Assembly: GCF_030384665.1 (NCBI RefSeq) | Contig: NC_083676.1 | Coordinates: 1,302,001 to 1,366,000, forward strand | DNA from: Lodderomyces elongisporus | Lineage: Eukaryota; Ascomycota; Pichiomycetes; Serinales; Debaryomycetaceae | Direction: 5' to 3' | Length of the DNA: 64,000 nucleotides | Part shown: piece by piece, positions 18,264 to 26,587 of the stretch | Layout of the letters: each line of letters starts with the position of its first letter | Numbering within the stretch: the first letter of the stretch is position 1 | Program-made: the position numbers and the translations under genes | The notes under the pieces: model-generated | The model's input: the letters and a program-made list of their open reading frames with translations, nothing else | The model's database searches: none | What the model was told of the DNA's origin: nothing

Positions 18264-18341
18264 CCCTCCTCCTACTCCTCCTCCTCCTCCTCCTCCTCCT
18301 CCTCCTCTTCCTCTTCGTCTTCGTCTTCGTCTTCGTCTTCC
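18264..18341 (+). repeat. CTC and CTTCGT triplet/hexamer repeat
   Basis: A pyrimidine-rich strand of about 14 CTC units passing into four or five CTTCGT units. All frames are open because of the period of three, but there is no gene context. Confidence 0.85.
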
Positions 18342-18429
18342 TTTTCGCGCCTTTGATAATTCATGCAAGTAATTAACTAAATATATATCATAAAAATAAT
18401 TAGTACACACTTTGCTATTCAGATAAATA

Positions 18430-18454
18430 AATATATATATATATATATATATAT
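18430..18454 (+). repeat. (AT)12 microsatellite
   Basis: A pure dinucleotide run. Confidence 0.85.
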
Positions 18455-19032
18455 TTGTACATTTGGTCAAATACAGTCTATACATTTCTTTTTGAAATTG
18501 GAATGCATCCTTAAAACTATTGACTTCCCGTTTTGCAATTAACGTGTTGATGCTTAAACACCCAAATAATGATGTATATGTATATATATGTATATATATA
18601 TGTACATCGTTTGTATATTCTGCGTTTCAGATGGCAGCACAGTACTCTTGGTGATTAAATCCTTCACCGGCTAATCTGTACAAGGCTTGAAGGAAAGATT
18701 GTGGGTCAAATATATAAGCCACCACTATCTCTTTGAGCAAAAGAAGAAAAAAAATTAGGAATTGTAGTTAGGGAGCTAACGGATCGTTAGGTTCCGGAAG
18801 GTGCCGAAGTGAAGAAACATTGTATAATACAATTTAGGTTACCTATACAACGGCTTGAGACAAAACAGACATGTAACTCTCTTCTTGCTATACAGTTACA
18901 AAAAAAACACCGCAATTCTCATCTAATCATTCCTCTTTCATCTGTCTACAATTGTTTTTTTTTTTTATTTTATTCGTTTCCGTTGTATATTACCTCTTTT
19001 TTTCTGTTTATAAATTCATTGTATTATGACCG

Positions 19033-19056
19033 ATATATATATATATATATATATAT
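19033..19056 (+). repeat. (AT)12 run in the UBC6 3' region
   Basis: About 68 bases past the UBC6 stop on the minus strand; a candidate 3'-end-formation element. Confidence 0.8.
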
Positions 19057-19123
19057 GGGGAACTAGCAAATTGAAAAAAAAAATTTAACACTCTTTATTC
19101 TACAATAAATCCTCAATTCCTAT

Positions 19124-19960
19124 TCAGCCTCTCTTCAAAATACTGAAATAAGCAGCTAGAAAAGCAGCAACAACGACACCAGCCAACGCAGTGACTCCTC
19201 CACCACTCAATAAATTCTTCAACAAACCTAAACCTCCGGCACCACCATTTTTAGCAGCATTCCGTTCATTTAATGCCATTTTTCGCTCATGTTCAACCAA
19301 AATCCTTGCACGATCTTCGGGGTCCAATTTGTCCAAATCCTTAAAATCTAAGGGCTTCTCTTTTCCTCCATTCTGTGCACCATCTCCATTCTCTCCATTC
19401 CCAGCTTCCGCCTCCAAACGCTTTCGCCTTCTAATTTCCTCCTCTTCTTTTTCTGCGCGTCTAATCAACTCTTCTTTATTCAGCTTAACAACATCGGGAA
19501 ACTGCCTAACAAACCTCGGATTCTCCTTTGTGTTCCATTTCAAACTTTCTCTTGCTAATTTTCTCTTGACATTCTCCAGAGTATTAATGGACCCCGTCGT
19601 GCTTTCATTTCCAGTCATAAAGCTCAAAAGCCCCGTAAGAATCGTGGCTACACTCCATGCCGGATTCCAAGTGTCTGGATGATAATCACTCATCGAGAGA
19701 CATAATCTTGTATTTGTTTGAAATCGACCATTGGGGGTAATCATCGAGATTGAAGGGGGCTTAAATGGATACTCAACGGGGAACCGCAATATACCATGAT
19801 ACTGTCCTTCCTCATAAACGGTATTCTTGGGACCAGTTATAATATAGTGCCACTCCAAAATGTTTTCGTCGTTAGGCTTGGCCATAATGTAAGGAGGCGG
19901 AGTTGCCTGGATCGACTTGTACTCTTTGCTCAATCTTCTCTGTGATTGCCTTGATGCCAT
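19124..19960 (-). CDS. UBC6: ER-anchored ubiquitin-conjugating enzyme E2
   Basis: Tail-anchored E2 of ER-associated degradation, working with the Doa10 ligase and the cytosolic face of the ER. The first ATG at 19958-19960 gives 278 residues. The E2 core covers about residues 5-150, with NTRLCLSMSDYHPDTWNP holding the active-site Cys at residue 87, the same number as in S. cerevisiae Ubc6, and the family-specific WSVATILTGLLSFM. A charged helical linker (about 170-245) leads to one C-terminal membrane segment (about 250-272, GVTALAGVVVAAFLAAYF) and a short KRG end, the tail anchor. The frame is open upstream only from a TTG and is not used. Confidence 0.93.
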   Translation of the reverse strand: MASRQSQRRLSKEYKSIQATPPPYIMAKPNDENILEWHYIITGPKNTVYEEGQYHGILRFPVEYPFKPPSISMITPNGRFQTNTRLCLSMSDYHPDTWNPAWSVATILTGLLSFMTGNESTTGSINTLENVKRKLARESLKWNTKENPRFVRQFPDVVKLNKEELIRRAEKEEEEIRRRKRLEAEAGNGENGDGAQNGGKEKPLDFKDLDKLDPEDRARILVEHERKMALNERNAAKNGGAGGLGLLKNLLSGGGVTALAGVVVAAFLAAYFSILKRG

Positions 19961-20518
19961 TTTCAGAATAATAAAGTTAAATGTGGGGAACTGAAAATAA
20001 ATGCTGGTAGAAGAAGGGGGGGGCAAGAAAGTTCGTGAAGGATTGTATCGGTAAACTATTAGCTGATATATTGGATTATTGGGATGGTTGGTAGTTTAAA
20101 GTTTCTGTTTAATTATTTTTCACTTTTTTTTTGGGGGTTTTTTACTTCTTTTGTATTGGTAAGAGTAGTTGTAGTTGTACTGGTAGTTGTGGTTGATATG
20201 TCTCTGTTATCGCTAAATCTGGGTTGGGGAAATCCTCAAATTGATCGCAAAGTGTGGTCAGACCCAAAAGAAAAAGAAAAAAAATTACATCGATGGAAAT
20301 GCGTCATTTTTGATGATCTATTTTGTGACACGACACACACCCATAGGTCTGACTTTACCTAACTGTATACACATATTTATATATATATATAAATGGATAT
20401 TTACGGATAATTATGGCTATATAAATACATGACTATTTTACCTGCTATACAACAAACACCAAAGTTACCAGTATTCCTATATACAAACACGCAAGTGTTT
20501 CGTTGCAAGCTTACAAAA
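19961..20518. other. Intergenic between UBC6 and the methyltransferase gene
   Basis: No gene. It contains G-rich and T-rich tracts near 20015-20140, a (GTTGTA)-like stretch at 20165-20195 and a TATATATATATA segment at 20376-20392, about 130 bases past the methyltransferase stop. Confidence 0.55.
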
Positions 20519-21487
20519 TTATGGCTTTTGGCCTATAGCATAAATAAGACTTACCTCGACCAAGTAATCAACTTCACCTTCTAATCCTTTTCTTTCTTTT
20601 AATTCACCTCTTTCCAATCGCTTCGTAATCTCTTCGGGACAATGGTTAACTATAAACTCCTTAGGTTGATAGATTTGGGTCCTGAATTCTCTTGCACTAC
20701 TGACATTTTTTAAACCCGAAATGTCACCCAATGTGTGGTTCAACTTATCCTTCTTTAAGCCGCCCATATGTTGCACAGCCTTAGCAGAACCATTCCCAGC
20801 TTCTTTCGAACCACTACTATTTTCAACATCTTCATTATAAAAATCAATAATAAATAACCATCCACCAGGTTTAAGAAATGTTGCAAGTTTTTTGGTCACT
20901 TGTTCATAATTATGTATATGGTGGTAAGATATAGTGCAAACAATAGCATCAAAAAACGAGTCAAATTTGTTCAATTCTTTGGAGATTGAAGAATCAAGAA
21001 TATCGTATTCATACGAGCGCATAGAAATATTTTCACTACTGTATTTTGCAGCCCGTTCATTGAAGTATTTGAGAAAAGTGGGGCCAATGTCGATACCAAC
21101 AATCTCACTTTTCTCACCAGCATGCCCAGTCAAGTATGAAACGAATAGTTCAGTAATCATTCCTGTACCACATGCAAAATCCAACAACTTCATCCCTGGA
21201 CGAAAAATAGTGTTTGGGTAATTGGTCAAATACGTTTTCGGGTTGGGTAAAGTGTTTTCCTTGGTGAATCCATTGAATGGTAAACTAGCATCCCCGAGGA
21301 TTTTGGCTGACTCTTGTTCACTTTTGCGCTCAATTGGAGCGGTACTAATATCCATCTCAAGGATATGTTTAAGGAATAAAAGGGATAGAATGCGTTGACT
21401 TTCACGTTGTTCATATTTTCTGGCAAAATCTTCGTTGAAAGAGTCTTTGTTTGCCTGGACTGCGTCTTGGTGCAAAGTGTTGGTCAT
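20519..21487 (-). CDS. Class I SAM-dependent methyltransferase, substrate unknown
   Basis: A 322-residue protein of the UbiE/COQ5-like Methyltransf_11/25 group. Motif I is LDFACGTGM at about 102-110, the acidic end of strand 2 is IVGIDIGPTF (129-138), DAIVCTISYHHIHNY (180-194) is the motif around strand 4, and FLKPGGWLFIIDFY (204-217) is the post-motif strand 5 region. These show an intact SAM pocket. The N-terminal 95 residues are charged and helical. No targeting signal or membrane segment is visible. Fungal relatives are annotated only as putative methyltransferases; the substrate could be a small molecule or lipid. The ATG at 21485-21487 is the first in frame. Confidence 0.78.
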   Translation of the reverse strand: MTNTLHQDAVQANKDSFNEDFARKYEQRESQRILSLLFLKHILEMDISTAPIERKSEQESAKILGDASLPFNGFTKENTLPNPKTYLTNYPNTIFRPGMKLLDFACGTGMITELFVSYLTGHAGEKSEIVGIDIGPTFLKYFNERAAKYSSENISMRSYEYDILDSSISKELNKFDSFFDAIVCTISYHHIHNYEQVTKKLATFLKPGGWLFIIDFYNEDVENSSGSKEAGNGSAKAVQHMGGLKKDKLNHTLGDISGLKNVSSAREFRTQIYQPKEFIVNHCPEEITKRLERGELKERKGLEGEVDYLVEVSLIYAIGQKP

Positions 21488-23247
21488 ATTTGCTTAAGCG
21501 TAATTGTTTGCGTATTAGAAGAATGCAGAGCTTTTGGGTATTAGCAAATAAATCAAGAACAGATAAGTTTGAACAAAAAAAAAAAATTGTGTCTTATGAC
21601 AAAAGTTGAAGTCTTATCGATGCTGGTGGTGGTAGGAGTAGTAGTAGTAGTTTTTGTAATAATCGTGGTAATTATAGTAATAATAGGTGTGGTAATCGGT
21701 GGGTCCCTATCTTTTTCCCCTCCGCTTTTTCTAACCCCCTCCCCCACCCCCTCGCACACACTCCGTTACTTGCTCCACTCGACCAAGACCTCATCGGCGC
21801 TCGTTTTCCATCTCCGTCTGAAATTTTTCCAAAAATGGAGAAGAAAAGAAAAAAAAAGAGTCAAGACCTCTTTTGTTTATGTTTCCCCGCCTCTCCGTGA
21901 CATTCCCAAACATTTATAAGTTGACTCTACTAGCTTCAACCATTGCCTTACTACGAAAAAAACTGGCGCTGTTTTTGAACAGGATAAAGCTTGATTCATT
22001 GGTATTTTTTTCTTTTCCTCTTTTACTTGTTCAGTTGAAGAAAGAGACATGAATTGCAATCTAGTTTCTGATTGGAATTGGTAATATAGATTTTCTAACG
22101 CTTAAAGTCTGATAAGAAATAAGTTTATTACCGTACAATTCCTCTATTCTATTTTTTTTCATCTTCTTTCTCATTTCCTTTTCATTATTCCTATTTTTTC
22201 TTTTCTTTATGCATTTCATTTTAGTTCTTTGACATTCTTTCGTCGTTTTTAGTTTGTTTTATTTCCATGTTTTCTCATTATTGATTCTTGTCAACCGTTA
22301 AAGCGAAAAGTACCGACAGCTTCCCGAAAGCGGCACGAGGATAACTACCACAGTCAGGATAATAGGTCTATACTCGTTTATTTGTTTGTCCCCCCACTTG
22401 TGGAGGATTTTTTGGTGCTTGGGGTATGGAGCTTGATGTTTACTGATTGATGTTTTTTGGTAGAAAGAGTTACCTTGTGTCATATTATAAGTGGGCAACT
22501 GATAGCCGCTGTGGTTCCAACGACAATGTATCAGTTGACCCGATTAAGTCAAATTTAGAAAATAATAATATAAAAAGATAGATTATAAGATTCTGGATCA
22601 AAAGTACAACTTTGGTAATGATAAACTATAGATAAGGCAAAAAAGCTAGTTAGAAAGAGAGATAAAGACGCAAATAAAGAAACAAAACAAACACAAACAA
22701 GAAACAGACAATAGAGAATAGAGAAGTAAAGAATGCTGAATGATGAAACAATAAAGCAAGCAAGCTTTGTGAATACAGATGATCACTGTAATTGCGATAA
22801 ACATAGACGTTTTTGTTTTCTGCTCTAGTCGGTGCCTATTCTTTTTTTAAAAAAAGATTACAGTGAAAGTAATTCCTTATCTATAGATCTGTGAGTGAGA
22901 GAGAGAGAGAAAAAAAAAATCATACTTCGTTTTGGTGGCTTATCTTTTATTTTTTAAAAGGGGGGTGGGGGAAAGAAGGGAGAAGCAAGAGACTTTTGCA
23001 ACCAATTCCGTTAACTAACTCTCAAAGATTATAAATAGGACTCCAAATCAAATCCAAAATTTCAACATCGACCACCGTAACATTTCACAACTGTAACTTT
23101 GGTGGCCCCTACTGACTACAAAGATATAATTAACAAAAAAGAAAAAAGAAAAAAGAAAAAAAAGAAAGAAAGAAAAAAGTTAAGGCTCAAACCCAATTCT
23201 TAGTGAAACATTTATAAGTTTTTAAAAGTATACCAGAGAAATCAATC
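21488..23247. other. Divergent promoter region, methyltransferase / 2OG oxygenase-like
   Basis: No gene seen in 1.76 kb. It includes a GTAGTA/TAATAA run at 21632-21690, a less AT-rich block at about 22295-22545, and A/G-rich leaders (22890-22920, 23135-23180) before the oxygenase ATG. Confidence 0.55.
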
Positions 23248-24603
23248 ATGACAAGCGTAACTGCAATTCCACAAGTCGTTCTTGAGGGAAACATCCATAA
23301 AGTAATTCCACAATCTACCTATGAGTCGCAAATTTCTCCTTCCCGCTCAAAGCTTGCAACTGCCTCTACCATAAAGTTTGAGCCATTTGTTCATTTGCAA
23401 TATTATGCATCGCAACAAGGTAAAGACAACTACGATGCCACAAGAAGACTAACATTATCGCAATTGGGTATTTCTCAAGAGACCGCTACTAAGCGTGGAG
23501 CAATCTCAAATATTGGTGTGAGCGATCCATTCCCACTCTTCACGCAAGAGGCAATTGACATAATGCGTAATGAAGTTTTACAAAGGGAAACTTTTTTGAA
23601 GTATGCAAGATACAGTTTCAACTCGACTTCTGGAATGGATTGCTGTATTCGTGGATACGTAAAAACCACAAACAACGATGGGGCAAATTCAGGTACAACT
23701 ACAGATGCAAATGTAGAATTGGATATGATTAATTGTCCTTTTATTTATGAGGCGTGGAATCACCCAGAGACAATGAGGTTAATATCACAAATGGCAGGTG
23801 TCGAGTTAGAAGTTGTAATGGATTACGAAATTGCCCATGTTAATGTGTCGTTAAAATCAGAAGCCGAGGCTGAAGAAGAGAGGATGGCTCATTCCTTATC
23901 CAAAAAGTGTGAGCAAGAAGAAGAAAAAGAAGAAGAAGAAGATGTGGCCAATCCAGTTGATATTCACAGAAAACAAACAGGTGCTAGATCAATGTCCGAA
24001 ACAAATGGTGATGACATTAAAGCCGTTGTCGGCTGGCATTACGATTCCTATCCTTTTGTATGTGTTCTCATGTTGAGTGATACTACAGACATGATCGGTG
24101 GTGAGACGTGTTTACGCATGGGTCACGAAAACACCTCCACTTCACCTCTTTCTTCTGATGCTGAAAATTCCTCTTTTGGTAAAGTTGCAATCATACCCGG
24201 CCCAAAGCTAGGATCCGCATCTGTACTCCAGGGTCGCTTGATCCAACATATTGCACCACAGCCTCGTGGCTTAAGTGAGCGTATCACCATGGTGACATCG
24301 TACCGTGCCAGAAACCCAGAATTACAAGATACATCAATCTTGTCTACAGTGAAACCGGAAGTTAATTTTGGTTCAAGATACAATGATTTCTACCCGGAAT
24401 GGGTTCGGTACAGATGTGACTTAATGTGTGAAAAGTTAAACCTTGCCAAGGAAAAATGTGTCACTAAAGATGGGAAATTTGACAAAGCAGAAGCTAAAAA
24501 GAGGTTACAAGAGGTGGAAATGTATTTACGCAAGACATACGAGGAAATGGAAGTCACTGATGTAGAAGCTAATAAGATGATGAGAAAAGCTTCTGTTTTC
24601 TAA
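23248..24603 (+). CDS. Fe(II)/2-oxoglutarate oxygenase-like fungal protein
   Basis: Not a named gene to me. The 451 residues show a double-stranded beta-helix metal site: GWHYDSYPF with His264 and Asp266, the distal His in GRLIQHIAP (His334), and the co-substrate Arg in ERITMVTSYR (Arg345). GGETCLRMG sits between them as expected. An acidic EEEKEEEED insert (about 203-240) interrupts the fold just before the first ligands. The C-terminal 100 residues are charged and helical. Spacing between the HxD motif and the distal His is about 68 residues, within the family range. Substrate unknown; an intact active site suggests an active hydroxylase. The start is the first ATG, preceded by an A-rich leader. 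Confidence 0.72.
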   Translation: MTSVTAIPQVVLEGNIHKVIPQSTYESQISPSRSKLATASTIKFEPFVHLQYYASQQGKDNYDATRRLTLSQLGISQETATKRGAISNIGVSDPFPLFTQEAIDIMRNEVLQRETFLKYARYSFNSTSGMDCCIRGYVKTTNNDGANSGTTTDANVELDMINCPFIYEAWNHPETMRLISQMAGVELEVVMDYEIAHVNVSLKSEAEAEEERMAHSLSKKCEQEEEKEEEEDVANPVDIHRKQTGARSMSETNGDDIKAVVGWHYDSYPFVCVLMLSDTTDMIGGETCLRMGHENTSTSPLSSDAENSSFGKVAIIPGPKLGSASVLQGRLIQHIAPQPRGLSERITMVTSYRARNPELQDTSILSTVKPEVNFGSRYNDFYPEWVRYRCDLMCEKLNLAKEKCVTKDGKFDKAEAKKRLQEVEMYLRKTYEEMEVTDVEANKMMRKASVF

Positions 24604-24889
24604 TAGTATTGCTATTTAGCTTCCTTAGTAGAGATTAGTTAGAGTGCTAAATAACACGTTTGATTTGATATTTTTTTCATAAAGTAATAATTGGCTAAAT
24701 TATTCTTTTGCTTCAGATTTATATTGTATTTTTCTTTTATTTATTATCATTATTAATATTCTTATTATTATTATTTTCTCTTTTGAAATTAGAATTGAAA
24801 TACAATTTAGTATTACTGATCCATAGAAACTCCTGGTCTTAAGCACCAGTTTAATGCGCCTCTGTCCTTTCTTCTACAATCCTTAGCTT

Positions 24890-25258
24890 TCAATGACAAC
24901 ACAACTTTGAGAAAAAGCCTTTACTTTCTTCCGCATCTTCGTCGTACTGTTGTTGTTGCTGATGATGTTGTTGTTGCTGTTGTGGGTAATTGTTCATGTT
25001 ATATCCCTCGTATTTACCACCTTGGTCCAATCCTCCGGTGGTTCCTACTGCGCCAACACCGCCATTCAAAAAATCGTTTTGTCCGCCACCACTCATAGAC
25101 TCTTGTTTAATTGGTGGTAATGGTCTATTGACCAAATGTTGTAATTTTTGTTGGTGCAATTGCGCAGCCGACAATTGTTGCTGCGACTGCAAGTTTTGCA
25201 GCTGCTGCAATTGTTGATGTTGTTGCTGGGCCAATTGCAGTTGCAGTTGTGACTGCGA
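24890..25258 (-). pseudogene. YCK2: Severed C-terminal tail of YCK2, with palmitoylation motif
   Basis: This frame is in phase with the kinase CDS just upstream and is separated from it only by the TAA at 25259-25261. It has no ATG at its start. It continues the glutamine-rich tail and then a Gly/Asn-rich linker, and ends ESKGFFSKLCCH, the expected end of a Yck1/Yck2 casein kinase, where the Cys pair is palmitoylated by Akr1 to hold the kinase at the plasma membrane. Conservation of this end shows that the frame was under selection until recently, or still is. It is translated only if the TAA is an error, polymorphic, or read through. Confidence 0.75.
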
Positions 25259-26587
25259 TTATTGAGCTTGTTGTTGTTGCAGTTGCAGCTGCTGAGCTTG
25301 TTGGACCTGTTGAGCTTGTTGAGCTTGTTGTTGTTGTTGTTGTTGTCTGCTCCTCTTTTGATCACGGTGTCTTCTTTCGCGCTCATTCGGTGGATTTGGA
25401 TGGCCGTAACCGTGCAAGTTTGGCTTTTTATTGATTGAAGCATCCCAGCCCTTACCGCCGTTCAAATGCATCCAGTCATAATCTCCGTCACAGCTTTGAC
25501 CCAAGTCATCCAAAATAGACACAAGCAACATTCTATACTCTTCATACGGTGGCTCTGCATCAAATGGCAATGATCTGACCGAGTCCAAGTATTCTGCAAA
25601 TTGGTTGGGCAAGCCGTCACAAAGCGTCACTGCTGGTGTGGTTCTCTTTTTGTCGCCAATCTTCTCATACTTTTGTTTGTTGGTTGGCGCTTTTAAACCT
25701 TGCCATGGTAATTGTCCTCTGAGAAAATAGAAAAACACATGCCCCAAGGCTTCCAAGTCGTCTCTTCTTGATTGCTCTCTACCCAAGTGCGTGTTGATGG
25801 ACATATAACGTGCGGTTCCGCTCAATGACTTCTTTTCTCTATATGGTATGTGCTGTTTCGTTCTTGGGTCTCTATATTGTTTGGCCATTCCAAAATCAAT
25901 CAAGTGGACATTGTTTTCATCCGGCATCCCTTGGCGTCCAATAAGGAAATTATCAGGCTTAATGTCTCTATAAATCAAATCGTGACGATGGACTTCTTCA
26001 ACTAATGTGATCATTTGAATGGCAACTTGAACAACGGTCTTGACTGAGAATCTTCTTCCACACCAATCAAATAGATCCTCCAATGAAGGTCCTAACAAGT
26101 CAATCACCAAGATATTGTGCAACCCTTCTTGACCAAAATAATATGCATTGGGGATACCAGGACATCCTTGCAAATGCTTATAAGTTCTATACTCGTCTCG
26201 CAATTGTGGTGCTTCGGTCTTTCTGGGTTCAAATTTGATACCTACAGGAACACCATTGATGATGTTTGTACCTTCAAAGATGACACCAAATGAGCCTTCG
26301 CCAATTTTTTTCCCAATCTTGTAGTGTAACCCAACTACTGATGAGTTGGAGTTGCTTGCTGCATTTGCTGCTTGGTGCGAAGCAGAAGAAGAGGTAAGAT
26401 TGTTGTTAACCATATTGTTCTTGTTGTTACTGTTGATTATATTATTGCTAGAATGAAGGTGGTGTTGATTCATTCCTCCCAAGGCAGAGTTTTGTTTGGA
26501 CGATGATATTATTGGATTACTATGTGATGCTTGAGCAGCTGCTACTGCTGCTGGATTATTTGTTGTAGTGGAAATGCGGTTTGACAT
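25259..26587 (-). CDS. YCK2: Casein kinase 1, Yck1/Yck2 type, truncated by in-frame TAA
   Basis: Plasma-membrane casein kinase 1 acting in morphogenesis, nutrient sensing and endocytosis. As read, it has 442 residues. A Ser/Asn-rich start is followed by the kinase domain (about 75-365): GKKIGEGSFGVIFEG glycine loop, GIKFEP with the catalytic Lys, HRHDLIYRDIKPDNFLIG catalytic loop, LIDFGMAKQYRD, and the CK1 signature SLSGTARYMSINTHLGREQ. WDASINKKPNLHGYGHPNPP closes the conserved part and is typical of Yck1/2 rather than Hrr25. The frame then enters a Gln/Ala tail and stops at TAA (25259-25261), which differs from the neighbouring CAA Gln codons by one base. The remaining 123 codons, with the palmitoylated Cys pair, follow in the same frame. 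Without them the kinase would be soluble. Confidence 0.88.
   Translation of the reverse strand: MSNRISTTTNNPAAVAAAQASHSNPIISSSKQNSALGGMNQHHLHSSNNIINSNNKNNMVNNNLTSSSASHQAANAASNSNSSVVGLHYKIGKKIGEGSFGVIFEGTNIINGVPVGIKFEPRKTEAPQLRDEYRTYKHLQGCPGIPNAYYFGQEGLHNILVIDLLGPSLEDLFDWCGRRFSVKTVVQVAIQMITLVEEVHRHDLIYRDIKPDNFLIGRQGMPDENNVHLIDFGMAKQYRDPRTKQHIPYREKKSLSGTARYMSINTHLGREQSRRDDLEALGHVFFYFLRGQLPWQGLKAPTNKQKYEKIGDKKRTTPAVTLCDGLPNQFAEYLDSVRSLPFDAEPPYEEYRMLLVSILDDLGQSCDGDYDWMHLNGGKGWDASINKKPNLHGYGHPNPPNERERRHRDQKRSRQQQQQQQAQQAQQVQQAQQLQLQQQQAQ

Larger units (their letters stand above)
16094..19123. other. Three-kb intergenic: CHS4 promoter and UBC6 3' region
   Basis: The longest gene-free stretch here. 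I see no reliable gene or tRNA. It contains A-rich and (ATTTT)n blocks (16500-16560, 16878-16975), (TA)n runs at 17586-17612, 18430-18454 and 19033-19056, a CTC/CTTCGT run at 18264-18341, and a small stem at 18776-18790. Open frames are products of the repeats. Confidence 0.55.

Noticed and set aside
24604..24889. Intron that would splice out the YCK2 TAA or a separate gene after it
   Set aside because: No GTATGT-like donor or TACTAAC branch site in the right strand and place; the frame simply continues past the stop.
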